Shown: positions 51,595 through 64,000 of the stretch, piece by piece | Layout: every line of letters begins with the position of its first letter | How positions within the stretch are numbered: the stretch's first letter is position 1 | Source: Paramecium tetraurelia | Taxonomy: Eukaryota; Ciliophora; Oligohymenophorea; Peniculida; Parameciidae | NCBI RefSeq assembly: GCF_000165425.1 | Contig: NW_001799277.1 | Span: 186,001-250,000 of the forward strand | Length of the DNA: 64,000 nucleotides | Reading direction: 5' to 3' | Position numbers and translations under genes: made by a program | Notes under the pieces: generated by a model | Databases searched by the model: none | What the model was told of the DNA's origin: nothing | The model's input: the letters and a program-made list of their open reading frames with translations, nothing else

Positions 51595-51652
51595 AATTAT
51601 TAATAATATTGAAATAAATAAAGCATTTTCAATGAAATGTGAAAAATATACT

Positions 51653-54600
51653 TCATTACAACCCCTTCTTTTTCTTCTTCTCCAACCATATCTTCTTCTC
51701 CTTCTTTTAAAAAGCCTCTATTCTTAATTTATAATTTTCCTAATCCACAATTAAAAATGGTTTAATGTCCTCATCATTGTATTCCAAGTCCTTATTCTTA
51801 TCATCCTTATCCAAATCCCTCTTTGTTCTCTTCTTCTTTACTTCTTCAAAATCCTCAAAATACTTCCCCTGCACTTTGATTGTTAGATTCTAAATCAACT
51901 TAGCTAATTGCTTGTCCAATTCCTTCTGATACTGCTCCTTCTACTTCTTGGTTGTCTATCTCTAATTTTTGGCATACTTTTCAATGACATTCAACTACTT
52001 CCTCTACTTCTCATCCAGCAACTCCAAATTCTTCCTAAACATAACAGCGTCCCTACTTTCCTTATCATCTGGATTCTAAGATTACTATAGAAATGCCGTT
52101 AACTTATTGATCATTCTCCACCTCTTTAAGTTGGGTTCAGTCTACATAATTATAAATGAATATAAATACTGTCAATCCTAATTTTCGAGATATATTTTAA
52201 ATGTCTTCCACATGCAACTTACGTAAATCATTTTCAGTACCCATGACTTAAGGCTTCTTCTCTTGAATGGCATTCTAGCCTTTCTCACCTCTCGCTTTAA
52301 GTGGTTTCTTTATGTAATTCAAACCTCCATGACCAGATGTAGGATCTCCAATTCCATACAATAACATCCTTCCCGTTTGATTAGCTGAATGCAGAAATGA
52401 CTAAGATAAGGACCACGCAGTCATGTTTAGTTCATCTTCAATCCTCCTAGCAATAACCCAACTATTAAAATCTTAAGGGTTCCTTGATAAATATTCTTGG
52501 AGAGTCTTCTTCATCTTATCACTATTCTTAAGTTCCTTCAACCCAAACTCTTATAACAAATAAGATGAATGCAACATGGATTCATACAGACACACCTAAT
52601 TAGCAGTTATGTCATATTTCAGAACCTGGATATCGTCGTTGCTTCCTCTCTGATGTCTCCAAGTTTTTTGATTTGATGAATCCTAGATCCCCTTACATTC
52701 TTTCAGGGCAGATCTGATATTGGTATGACTTTGCTTTTAGAATATTTATTCCAATTCATCCTGCTTCACTTCTTAGTCCATCTTAAACTATTTCTTAATG
52801 TAAGTTTTTAGACAATTCTTTAGAAATGTTCCCAAAGGTCTCGAATGAGGAGTGAATATTTCTACTTTCGGTTCAATCTAACCAACCAAGTAAATACAAT
52901 CTATAGGTCTCAGTGTATATTTATAATGACAATTATCAACTCTGGTTCTCACCAATAAGAAATCAGTGGCTGGCAATTTCTGTTTGAAGATCGGAGCTCT
53001 GTAGAGTTCATTCTCTATTACTGCTATGCCGATGAATCGCTCATCTGTCAGTTATCCCTGGAGTGGGATTGTTCCATTCTTATCCAGAAATCGAATTTAA
53101 CCAATATTGCCTAATTGTTCAACTAACATATTTTTGAATTCCCAAAGAGTCATTTCCTCATTTGAAATCTATCCCATTTACCCATAAGTACTTCTATATG
53201 TCCCTTAGAGACTATTCTCTTAAAAGTTATTGTAGTTATCCCCTTCATCTTTGATTCTTTTCTGATTGAATTGCAGGAGTGCCCTACTAGGATAAACATA
53301 CCTAGTCACTTTAGAACACATTCCAGTATTGTTCAATAACAAAGGTCTTTGCTCAATGTATTCCATCAATATAAAGTTTCCCTTTGACAATGATAGATTT
53401 TCAACCTATTTATAATACTCATGACTATTCTATTTCTCAGTTGATTCTTCAAGTAAGATCTCCCTATTGTCCTTCTTTTGTTCCTTGATATTTACTAATG
53501 GAACCAATTCTGTTGTCCATGGATCAAAATATTTGACTTGTTCTCTTTCCAATCCTAAAAATTCTCGTTTCTCTTCATATAAATTGTCAACAATATTATT
53601 TCTATGATATCTTGCATGCTTTGTTAAAACCTAAGAAAAGTCATTCAAGAGGAATGATTCTGCCACTTAAGAATGATTGTAGAATGGTGTAGTTTGAAAT
53701 GCCTTCATTTTAGATTCAATCAAATTCAGCAATTCTTTATTTCCTCCATCCTCATTACCAAATTGCTAATTGAAATCCTATTGTTATTATATTCCATCCT
53801 CAAACTATGACAAATCATAAGACTCTTACTAATCTTCCACACTCAGTAAATTCACATGAGACACAGCACTTCTATTATCCTTTTACCTTGAAACTATAGA
53901 TGGAGCAGCCAACCTATTAGCCAATTGTTATTGCGTCCCAACTTTTTCTGGGAACTTCTTTTAGTGCAATAAAACTTCCAACTTCTCACTAAAGAACTAC
54001 CGATTCTACATATCAATTTCTACTCTGTTATAGGCTTCGAACGATTTAGATAAGAAATTATCTTTCTGACCCATGCAGAATTCAACAATCTCCTTATTGT
54101 AATACGAATAATTGTCCAAAGCCTTTTAAAACTCTTATTCCTTCTTATCGATTTCCGCCTACTTAAAGCTTTCATCTGGTTATTGATTTTACTAATTCTA
54201 TTATTCATTCAACTTCTTTTCATCTTCTAATTACTACTGAATTCTTTACATCAACCCCATTCCTGGTTCATCAGTCTGGCCTTAACATTTTAATGCATTA
54301 ATATCCTATTATGGACATTAATACAAAAAAGATTCCTTGTTTAGAATCCTCTGTTGTTTTTAATTTTAGACTTCTGCATTAAATAGTTCCTATTGTTCAT
54401 TCTCAAATAATTTAAATTTATTTGTAAAGAACCTCTTTAAATTTTCACTGTCTTTCTATCTAATCTAGGCTTCTAACTCCATTTGATTTTTTTTGGGATC
54501 TTAATCTATTTAGATCTATTATTAAAATTCTCGATTTTCTTCTAAGGGATACACATTGTTGTTATTTTCTGTAGTATTTTATACACAATTTTTCATCCGC

Positions 54601-55493
54601 TCTTGAATTTCCTTTCTGTAATTTATGCCTTCCTCCAATTTTATCTTCTTGTGTTTTTTGTTGATTAAATCATTCAACTCTTTGAAGTATTTGGATGTTA
54701 AGAGAGGATTGTGAAAACTCTGAATCACTCCATAAGGGTTCTCCACTATTTCCTCTTGGCATAGGATTGTGTAATTGTCTTTGCTCTCGTTCTATAACTT
54801 AGTATAGAGTGACAGTCTTTTCTCGAGACTCTTCAGACACTTCTATTTCTTGAAGGAGTCCAAGATAATCTCTGAGTCCTTATTTAATTGCAAATGCTCT
54901 CTTATTTATTGATCAGTCAAAACAGAAAAATTCTACATCAAAGAGTCGTAGTAATCGCTATCAAAGGATTTACTCTTCTTATATTTGTACAGAATGTCAT
55001 TTATTACTTTATCATAAATCATTTTAACATCTTCACTTGCAGCATAATAAAAATCAGAAAATGCATACACAGGATACTTAACATTTTGGGACTAACGAGT
55101 ATTATTGGTTTATCCTGATGACAAACTATTTCTTAAGTCTATTTAACGTAAAAATGTTCTCAATTAAGAGTAGTTTCTCAAATGTTAATTTTAATCTGTA
55201 TCAGAAGACAAGTTAAAATTCTATAGATTGGGTTCATTGATCCTGAGATTCTACCTTTACCCAATTCTCTTCTACTCTACTTCACTTGCTTCTTCTTCTT
55301 CCTCCTCGTCATCACTTGTTTCCTCATATTGTCCTTATGGTCTGAATCCTGCAATTAATGCATCACAGTCTAAAATATCCTTGAAGTATCGCATTGCAAA
55401 ATTTAAATCCAAGCTGCTCTTATCCCTTTAATTCATTTCATTCACATCTTCAAATTAGGCGAATAAAATATCTAAAAGTGCCTCGTTTAACAT
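51653..55493 (-). CDS. TAF1: TFIID subunit TAF1
   Basis: About 1,260 residues. Starts MLNEALLDILFAQFEDVNEM with an acidic segment (SDDEEEEEASEVE). The centre carries the TAF1-specific DUF3591 region: GNFILMEYIEQRPLLLNNTG followed by GMCSKVTRYVYP, then APIFKQKLPATDFLLVRT and NCHYKYTLRPIDCIYLVG, and further on YGIGDPTSGHGGLNYIKKP and GTENDLRKLHVEDIQN. Each matches the corresponding human and yeast blocks in order. The C-terminal ~200 residues are a Lys-rich coiled coil with no bromodomain, the condition found in yeast rather than animals. TAF1 scaffolds TFIID and contacts TBP and core promoter DNA. Several small introns occur. The gene ends at the TGA 51653-51655. Confidence 0.93.
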
Positions 55494-55667
55494 TATTTAT
55501 TAAAATAATTACAAATTATATATATATAAATTATTCACAAATTTAAGTCCATAGCTTATTCTCCTCATTGACTTCTCTGTATTATTGCCAAAATGATAGG
55601 AAATATCACAAAAATCATCTCACATCTTTTACTCATTTAAAGAGTGTAATTTAATTTCCTAATTCAT

Positions 55668-55940
55668 TCAATAACCTTCATTTGTTTAAATTCTAAAGTT
55701 TAAATTACATAATTTTGATTCCAAAATTTTCCTCAAAATTTCTAAGAAAAAGTGGAAAGTTATATCATCCCTAATAAGAGGATGGAATGATTTATATTGA
55801 AATTAATTTAATTTGAGAATATTAAATTCATGAACCCTTTTTTTCTATTTATTTTCGAAATCAAACAAGAGATAGCTTCTAAATATGGAAATAGCATTGC
55901 CTTTATAATTATTCATTATTTCATCCTCCTTATCAACCAT
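55668..55940 (-). CDS. Small hypothetical protein, 90 residues
   Basis: The frame begins MVDKEDEIMNNYKGNAISIF and closes …NFRIQTNEGY at the TGA 55668-55670. It is slightly basic, with no signal peptide or membrane helix. At 90 codons it is only a little longer than a chance frame in a one-stop code, but the composition is protein-like and the ATG sits where a start is expected, 43 bases from the divergent start at 55984. It may continue through an intron that I could not place. Unrecognised. Confidence 0.45.
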
Positions 55941-55983
55941 TATCATAAGTAAGTAAAGAAAAGAATTTTAATTAATTAGTTAT
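55941..55983. promoter_or_regulatory. Very short divergent gap (43 bases)
   Basis: Only 43 bases separate the start codons of a small minus-strand gene and a large plus-strand gene. If both are real, the promoters must overlap each other or the coding regions. Confidence 0.35.
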
Positions 55984-58900
55984 ATGATTATAGCTTAGAC
56001 AAGAGATTCGAGCAATTCAAATTTGTCGTCGTTAATCAATTAACTAGACGTCAGCAATATTATATATTCTCACCAAGATGTTACATTTATCATATCAATT
56101 ATCCAATTTGCCTTATCATTATTTGTCACAATGATTGTAATTATATTACTTTACAAAAGAAATCATAATAAGGCTGAGCAAATATAGTTCAGCACCCTTG
56201 GAAATGTAATCATCTCGTTTATATAGATTTTTATAAGATCCATTAGAATAATATACTGGATTCTGTGTTATCTGCTATTATTGGTATCTACTTATAATGT
56301 CATGATAGCCTATGACTTAACTTAATTTCTATCGATGTTCGTTATAATATTTGTAATTTTCTTTACTTTTTTTCATGACTTTGTATTGCTGAATGACAAT
56401 TTTAATAAGTAAGACTTTTTGAATATTGCCCAACCTAAACCCTATATTTTTACCACTTGGATTAAATTGGTTTAATGTGGATTTTCGAGTTACTTTTATA
56501 AAAACCAAACTTCTCATGTACAAATAATAATAATTTTAGATGATTTATTTGCTTATTAGTTTTGCATTATCTTTTCTCAATTACATTTAATTGTAGTATT
56601 TTATGGTAATTTTTGGAAAGTATGATATAGATTAAACCTTTCACTTAGTTAATCTAGTTTATTTTGGATAAAGCTTAGGATTGTGTTGATCCAATACCTC
56701 ATTAATATAGATGATCCTTATACCTTAACAACAATTTTGATCATAATTAATCTTGTTGTCGTGCACAATAGTTTCAGAAAGTGGTACTTAGAACATCAGT
56801 TCACCAGTTGCAAAGACGTATCGAATCGAGTTTTGCTTTTACATTGGTTCAGAGAATTATAAAGTTCAAATGTATATTATATGGGAATTATAATTAAACA
56901 TTATAATCACCCGAATAATAAGAAATGCTTTTTAAGACAAAAGGCCATTTTCTACAGCGGTAAGAAATTCGCCAAGTACACTAACATAACTACCAAGAAG
57001 CATAACATCTAAAAACACAAGGGCTTATTCGTGAAATTCTATATCAAATGCTTGCTTGAAACTTAACTGAAACAATAACCTAACTCATCTGAATTAAGAT
57101 TATTATATGCAGAAATCTTATTCTATAAATTTAGTTTAATCAATGAATCATTCAGATAAATATAGAAGATCAAATCGAATTTCAATTTTAACTAATAACT
57201 GAGAATCATATAGTTAAAATTATCTATTCATAAAAAATTAAAGGAAAACAGTTCATTAAGTTATCGATCCAAACTGCCTTTTGAAAATATGTTGAAATGC
57301 GAAGAATAAATGAAGGATTTTGTTAAAGCTTTTCTTAAAATAACTGAGTTATAGATCATTTTTTGGAAAGGCTAACTTGGGTAATTTATCTCCATTTAAA
57401 ATTAAATTAATATAAGTTAAGAAATTTTAAATGAAATTTAAATTTGTCAAGCTAATTGGAAGAGCATTCATTTTATTAATCCAATTGATGAATAGAATAT
57501 GTTTATAAAATTTAGATGGAGATTCTTCTACCTGTTTTTTAAACTCTATATCCTCCATAAAAAATTAAAAGTACAAGAATTAAAAGAACTGCCTGATCAA
57601 ATTCTTAAGTCATAATAAATATTTTAAGATGAGAAAATAGATGAAAGATCTTCAAGTGAAGATGAAACTTAAGGGAAAGTCTATTATTAAACTAATTCTA
57701 TAATTTCTTCTAATAACTTATTTTTTCGTGTTGATAAATTTGGAGAAATCATTACCGTTAGTTAATCATCACTATAAATGCTCGGGAGACACTAAAATGA
57801 ATACAGAGGTGCTAGGGTTGAAATCTTAATGCCAGACATAATCAAAGAGAATCATAATTACTTCTTAAAATTATTCTATAAAACTGGGCAATCTGAAAAT
57901 TTATATAAAAGAAGATCTATTTTAGTTAAACACAGCAAAGGACATTGTTTTAAAGCCCAAAAATATTTAAAATATCTATTTAATTTAGAATAAAACAGAT
58001 TTGAGTATTTTAGTATGTTGAGAAAAGTCTCAAGTCGATCTTAATACATTATCTTGAATTCAAAATGGGAGATTGATTCATCTAGTGAATTTATTTATTA
58101 AATTTTCGGCGAGTTTAAACTCCCTTTTCTATCTTTGTGTCCAAAAGCCATTTCCTATACTGAATTTGCTTAATACCTTACTACATACGACATGAAAATT
58201 TTAAGTTTGAAATTATGTTCTTTTGGTAGTAGGGAGAGAATTCAAGATAGGAAATTTACCTTTAGAAGATAAAACGATTAAACATTTAGTAACAAATCAA
58301 TACATGAATTTACAAGCTTAGTTTTTAAAAGAGAATTGGAAGAAAAGTAAAAATAGAATGTAGTTAAAGTCTTTTAATAAGTTCTTGAAGAAGACAATGA
58401 AATTGATGGGGCTGCAAAATTGAATAAATTAAGCCATATTAAATTAAACATTAGAGTTCCCGTATACAAAGCTGAATTTCAAGAAGATTATAATAAATAT
58501 GATACTTAAATGAATAATATATTTTATAGCGCGGAAAGTTTGAAAAGGCTAATTTTCAGAAATGGCAATGGAAAAATAAGAGTTGATAAATTTGAATTTC
58601 TTTAACGGTATAGATGGGTTAAAGATTAAAGAATGAAGTTTATATATTCTAAAATCAGTAAGTATTTAAATTAAAATAGAATATTTATTTGAACATTATT
58701 GCTAGGAGTAAGTTCTTGAGAAAGTGTTAAAAGTGGATGCTAATTTGAAGTTCTATAAAACTCTGAACAACACCTCATTCTACATAGTAAAGATTAATCG
58801 TTTAGAAGTCTATGATGAAACCACAAATAACAATGACAAATAGGACATGTAATTCTTTAATTCAAATTCCTTCAAACCCTATACTTCAGCCCTTGTTCAA

Positions 58901-61030
58901 GAAGTTGCTTTAATTACTTAATCAGAAGCATATACCTTGAAAAACCAAAGTGGCTATTAATATTCTGGTAAATATCATTTGTTATCATTTAGATATGGAA
59001 TTTGTAACCAATAGAGACAATAATTTTAAGCCTTTATTGATTGGTCATGCATTGAGAGAGGACTTTCTAGAACAAGGTTCGAACACTATATATAGTTTAA
59101 ATGAATAAAATAATCCTTTTATAAAAGAAGAAATTAATAAAATATCGAAGAGGAATCACAAGTTAAGTTTGCTAGTCTTCTTAAATAGATGTTTATTTTT
59201 TATAGAAATACTGCTTATTTGTTTCACTTACTTTTTTTGCTCATTTTATTACAATCCTTTAACATTACATAATTCTGTTATTCTATTGGGTCACGTATAT
59301 CAAATTTCACTAATAACTGTTTAGTCATATAATTACATCATTGATGTAGGTTTAATGAATGAAAATAAATTGACTAGTTTATTGATTGTCAACCCAACAA
59401 CTAAATTCAATACAACAGGGTAATTTTTATAATTTGTTCAAACAGAAATCGAAGAAGAATACACATTCATCTATAACATTTACACAGATTACGATTTTGT
59501 ATCTATGGTTTATTCTGGGTTTTATATTAACAACTCGGATGTTAGTGGTTTGGATATCTTCGATTAGTATTAGCTTAATTTACTGTAATTCAACTTTTCA
59601 GAAAAGGGATCAATCAATTTAAATGATACTATTATATTACATTTTAGAGACTATATGGTTCCTTATGGATAACAATTGATGTAGGATTCAATTGTTTCAA
59701 GGATTAATGAAGCTATACTCTATTAAACCCAGTCCATTGATAATCTCATACTGTTCATGATCTTCTTATTTTCAGTTTTGATGATTAATTCAGTCTTTTC
59801 ATTGGTAATTAAATATTAGTTTCGAAAACGATGTTAATACTATTTACAATATTGTTGCCAATATACCAAAGGATGATAAAGTAAAAGCAATGATGCAATA
59901 TCAAACACTATTTACTCAATTAAATGCTCTATTTGAAGAAGAATGTAAAAGTTTTAATATAAATTAGAATATGGATACAAAAAAAAATCTATGCATGCTT
60001 TAAATGCAGATACTATAATGTATATATAAAGATAAACTTAGATAACAAGATTTTGAGATTATTGAAGTAGAGAAAGCCAACTAAAAAAGAAATAAAGCTA
60101 GAGTTATTAGATTACCTAAATATTAATTAAATGTATTAATCCTTATCATTTTAGACTATTATTGCTCTTGTATTCTATTTAGCTATCATACTTGTTTTAT
60201 TTATATTAGTTTATTATTTCATTTGGATGAATCAAATGCAAACGAAGTAAATCTTTTTGGATAACAATTATTTAGCTCAAACAAACTATTTTTGGATAAT
60301 TACATTGCTTAAAGAAGTATATAATTATCAATATTAAGAAATTCATTTATGATAACTATTTGAACTCCTCCTTTTATCCAAATATAACATAATTTAGATT
60401 CCAAGAATTTCTTGATGATATGGCAGTAACCTCCCCTCTCTTATACTAAACAACATTAAGCGATATCTAGCGCATTTTTGATGAAACATTATGCGATTAT
60501 TATTCTTATGGTACAAATATCAATTAAATGTTTAGATGAATCTGCAACTTACATCTTCTATGAATAATTCTGTCCTGAAATATTGAATGGAGCCTTGAAA
60601 CGAGGATTAAAATAATTCAACATACTATTATCATAAGTAGTAATAAAAGCTTTGAACCCATATGATGAAAGATATGAAGATTTCAAGATAGAAGACCTTG
60701 CACAATATCAAATATCTTTTCAAATTATTTATGAAATATTTTAGAAGTCCTTTCAGATTTGGGCTTCAAATGCTGAAGATATATTATCAAAAACCTCAGA
60801 TTTAAGTCTAGTGTCTTTGTAATTATATCTAATTATTTTTCAGCATCATTCAACTTTTAGTGATCATTGTCCTTTACTTTGGTTTACTGGAATATTATTT
60901 ATTTAATAAGCTACAAAAAGATTTCGATTTCAGTAAAAACTACTACAGATACTTCATGTTGAATTAAACTATGAATTAAGTGAAGACTATGAGAGTAGAT
61001 ATGATAAGAACTGGCTTATTATCCAAATGA
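55984..61030 (+). CDS. Large polytopic membrane protein with PAS domain
   Basis: About 1,600 residues. Starts MIIAQTRDSSNSNLSSLINQ. The first ~300 residues hold several membrane helices (VTFIISIIQFALSLFVTMIV; VIISFIQIFIRSIRIIYWIL). A cytosolic segment follows, then a good PAS domain near nt 57720-58020. It has the usual landmarks FFRVDKFGEIITVSQSSLQM and GARVEILMPDIIKENHNYFL, with the YKTGQSENLYKRRS block after. Further membrane segments lie near 59190-59260, 59740-59820 and 60830-60900, with a large loop between them. It ends …MIRTGLLSK at TGA 61028-61030. It shares overall layout with the gene at 25834 but is clearly diverged. The PAS domain could bind a ligand or sense redox or membrane state; no output domain such as a kinase or cyclase is visible. 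Several small introns occur, notably near 58660-58690. Confidence 0.78.
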
Positions 61031-61132
61031 TACATTTATAATTATAGCACTTATTAGTCCAAATATTTAAATATTACAATTTATAGAGCATTTTACAATA
61101 TTAATGAAAATCTATTATTCATTCAAAAAAAT

Positions 61133-62130
61133 TTACATTCTACATTTTATATCTGATACTTAGATGCTTACTATAAAGATTCATATAGTAATCTGAGTGC
61201 TTGATAATCTAATTCTGAACTCTATTGTTGCCCATGATAATTTTCAATAAAAAATACGCTTTCCCTTTGGATCTTCAGAGATTAGACTATCGATTCTATT
61301 CTGTAATCAACATATAATTAATAATCGTCATGATGCCTAAATTTATATTCTAATTTATCCAACTGAGTTAAGATTATAAATGGATTGTCATAACCCTTTT
61401 ATTTGACAAGACTTAGAATTTATTAATAAAATTCTGTCTCTTCTTTTCCATTAGGAACCTTATCTAAACTACCATCTAAAACTATAAGGACTTAATGGGG
61501 AATATAGGTTCCACAACTAATGATTTCTTGAGGGAATAACTCGCAGTCTTGTTTCCAGAACTCCCATAATTTATAGGCATATCTATAAGTCCTTTATTCA
61601 ACCAGACTCATATTTTTTACTTTTCCTTCGAGCATTAATTCCACTTATTTGTTTTCCTTAGAACTTAAGTGAATCTGTCCTCTAGTATCGAGAATGTTGA
61701 TTTAACAATTTTAAATTAAATGTGAATTCATTTTCGAAAATATTTAATTTTTAGTTGACTATAGCAAATTTATGCTTTGAAAGTGCTTGGTCCCTTCATT
61801 ATGCAATAAATCTTTTATACACAATGCTTCTGGTAATGTTTGTGTTTAATTTAAACTAGTATTAAATGTTCTAATTAATGATGACTTTCCAGAGCCACTG
61901 GGCCCAAAGAGTATAATATTGCATCTTTATAATTAATTGAATGTTTTTATTTTCTATCTCAGATCATCACAAGTCTTTTTATAAATTTATTCCTATCTCG
62001 TGGGAATCGGTTCATATTAAGGTTATTGCTGATGAGTTTTAATAAATGGAGATCTATTAGTACCACTTGAAGATCTTTTGGTGATTGACTATTTAGGTTT
62101 TTGTGCCTAATTAACGTATATCATATTCAT
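61133..62130 (-). CDS. P-loop GTPase-like protein (IFI44/TRAFAC-like)
   Basis: About 330 residues from MNMIYVNQAQKPKQSITKRS. After a basic ~60-residue head comes a Walker A (ILFGPSGSGKSSLIRTF). About 65 residues later there is DTRGQ, which fits the DxxG of GTPases. Then LIVLDGSLD lies where a central beta-strand is expected, and TQLDK where the NKxD guanine-specificity motif is expected. The order and spacing are those of a TRAFAC-type G domain. The general look (GPxGxGKSS, then a long acceptor region) recalls the IFI44-like group. It ends …SKYQIQNVECKFF at TGA. It converges with the PAS membrane gene, with ~100 bases between stops. Substrate and partner are unknown. A septin was considered but septin-specific motifs are absent. 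Confidence 0.72.
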
Positions 62131-62740
62131 TAATTATTGAGTATATATTTTATATGAAATATTAAAAATTTGTTAACTATTTAATTTCCCTTAACCATTA
62201 CATTTATTGAATTTAAGTCATTGCTTATCTATTTCTCTATTAATTTTGATTCATTCAAAATGTAACATAATTTAATAATAATTGCATCTATCTAAGTAAG
62301 TAGGTTTTAATAACTTGAATTATTATTTGTCCAATAGGAATATTATTTTTATATTCAAATTTTAATCTTCATAATAAATGGTTGTTAAATATAACTTGTT
62401 GACTATTTTTAGATTTTTTATTTAGAATCTAATAATTAGCAAAGTAGTTATTAACAGAATTTGAAAATTTTAAAATTATAAAAATATTAATAAAACAGTT
62501 AAGGAAATGGGATGATCATATTATCTGACCATGTAAAATTTGTAAACAAAATCTCATTTGAATATTTGTTTTTCTCCTTTTTTAATGTTTACATTAATTT
62601 TAGGAATAACCTAGCTAAATTTATTTTTCTAATCATAATGTAAATTTTAAAGAAAATACTTAAGGTTTCAAGTGAAAAAATCCTTTTAGAATTTAGGTAA
62701 AATGTGATAACATATCCAAACCAAATTGTCAAATTTAAAT
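62131..62740. promoter_or_regulatory. Divergent intergenic region
   Basis: About 610 very AT-rich bases between two diverging genes. A minus-strand open frame at 62589-62798 overlaps the start of the next gene and has no support. I see nothing else. Confidence 0.4.
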
Positions 62741-63433
62741 ATGAATAATAATTAATCAGTTCCTGATATAGGAGAGTAAGAAGATGATCTTTAAACAATA
62801 AAGAAAACTGAAAATGAAGATTTTATTTTGTCATATAATTAATGCACTGAGTAATCTTCCTCATTTGGAAGGAAACTAAACTAATAGCTTTGGTAAGAAT
62901 TCTACAAATAGGAATTGATTTATTAGAAAAGGAAGAATCCATAAGCAAATCATAATGAATTAACTTCATTAATTTCAAAAAAGTGGAAAAGCAAGAAATA
63001 AGATAAGAAGACTGTTAATAAATTGAAATTGAAAATAAAACTAGAAAGTATTGCTGATTTTGCTGCTTAAACCAAGAATAATAAATAGATAGCCATTCTT
63101 AATAAAGAAGAACAAAAAGATGATCTTGCTGAAAAGCTTAAAACTTCAACTTTCAAGTTAATTTATTTAGATAATATTTGTGAACTTAAAGGAGAGGCAA
63201 TTTTAGAAGCAATAAAAGGTAATCTTCAGCTCATCTACATAAATAAATCTAATGATATTGAATAATTAGATATCTCTAATTAGGATAAATCCAAATCGAC
63301 CAAAAGTTGCCCAGAACCCTAAGAATAAAAGGAAAGCTTTGTTATGTCTTCAAAGGATTCAGAAAATGAGCCTGTAAATGACGAAAATGAATCATATTTT
63401 GAAATAGCGAATAACATAATGAATTATTTATGA
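62741..63433 (+). CDS. HMG-box-like small protein
   Basis: A single open frame of 230 residues without introns, starting MNNNQSVPDIGEQEDDLQTI. Residues ~45-95 read LNQQLWQEFYKQELIYQKRK and then NPQANHNELTSLISKKWKS, followed by KKQDK. The aromatic at the start of the first helix, the NP, and the Ile-Ser-x-x-W at the third helix fit an HMG box (…F..F..e.r…nP….eisk.lg..Wk.l…k). HMG boxes bend or bind DNA. The rest is charged, with a Ser/Glu-rich acidic tail ending …NNIMNYL at TGA 63431-63433. It is shorter than a typical HMG box and I rate the match as moderate. A chromatin or transcription role is inferred from it. Confidence 0.6.
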
Positions 63434-63676
63434 AAATTTATGAAAATTAACATCTAATTATAATATTATTATGTTAACGATTAAAAGTGAATCTGAAAGT
63501 AGGATCTTCATTTTTCTTTGAAGTAAACTTACTGTTGAATGTGCTGTCTACCACAAAGATCGAAAAATATATATTAAAATACATCAGATTATTGTTATGT
63601 AATAGCTGATTAGTCATTCGAATAAAAATTGTATTTATGATTTTAATTTTAAGAGTAATAAATAAATATAAAAATA

Positions 63677-64000
63677 TTGATGGATTAGCAAGAATCAGCA
63701 AGATCAATTAACATAAGTTTATGATGAAATTATTATTAGTTTAGGTTCATCAAGATATTCTGATAAATTTTAACCATAATTAATCCACATGAATTAGAAG
63801 CAAATTTAAAAGAATAAGGACGATAGTTAAGAATTTAGTCCTATTTATGAGAAATCTTATGATGACATTGTTCAAGAGAAGCCATAGAGGTAAACTAGAG
63901 GAAATTTTAAAAAATCCTTAAATTACCATGTAAGAGAAATTTAAATTAATTTTAGTCAACCTCAATTAATCCACTAGAAAAAGTATAAAATATCAGAGGT
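63677..64000 (+). CDS. Start of an unrecognised gene, cut by the right edge
   Basis: A frame from about 63700 to the window end reads YDEIIISLGSSRYSDKFQPQ and later EFSPIYEKSYDDIVQEKPQR without a TGA, about 100 codons. The first plausible ATG at 63677 is in another frame, so either a tiny intron follows it or the start lies elsewhere. The visible part is hydrophilic and basic, with no known motif. Confidence 0.5.

Noticed and set aside
54020-54208. Minus-strand frame rich in Arg/Ile (MNNRISKINNQMKALSRRKS)
   Set aside because: It is a second phase on the same strand as TAF1, whose own frame is continuous here.

Overview
The window reads as macronuclear DNA of a ciliate, almost certainly Paramecium. 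Long frames only make sense when TAA and TAG are read as glutamine and TGA is the sole stop. Genes are split by tiny introns, mostly 22-30 nt with GTA...TAG ends. Base composition is strongly AT-rich, and genes lie tens to a few hundred bases apart on both strands. Three genes for trichocyst matrix proteins, the cargo of the Paramecium defensive organelle, support this. With the standard code most genes break into short fragments, so all coordinates here come from reading with the ciliate code. Internal intron lists are not exhaustive.

Layout. 1-7170: the end of a damaged histidine-phosphatase-like gene, two coiled-coil protein genes and a Ser/Thr kinase with a very long glutamine-rich coiled-coil tail. 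7171-10193: a gene-poor stretch with decayed coding sequence, including a clear relic of a second kinase. 10194-21702: one giant gene (about 3,800 aa) for a PKHD1L1/fibrocystin-L-like surface protein with PA14, IPT/TIG, a discoidin-like insert, two G8 domains with beta-helix regions, and a C-terminal membrane anchor. 21910-30506: a small unknown protein, casein kinase 2 alpha, a trichocyst matrix protein and a large polytopic PAS-like membrane protein. 30621-40640: a kinase with tandem 50-residue repeats, two more trichocyst matrix proteins and two unrecognised genes. 40697-50559: a long coiled-coil protein and a four-domain voltage-gated cation channel. 50595-55493: MAK16 (60S ribosome assembly) and TAF1 (TFIID), both on the minus strand. 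55668-64000: a small unknown gene, a second polytopic PAS membrane protein, a P-loop GTPase-like protein, an HMG-box-like protein and the start of a further gene.

The genes do not form an operon or single pathway; this is a normal dense stretch of chromosome. Themes recur: signalling (three or four kinases, two PAS membrane proteins, an ion channel), regulated secretion and cell surface (three trichocyst proteins, the fibrocystin-like protein), and core housekeeping (CK2, MAK16, TAF1). I see no virus-like element, CRISPR array, rRNA, tRNA or complete transposon. The most unusual items are the fibrocystin-like giant, the all-aspartate filter of the channel, the internal-repeat kinase, and its relic paralogue 24 kb away.
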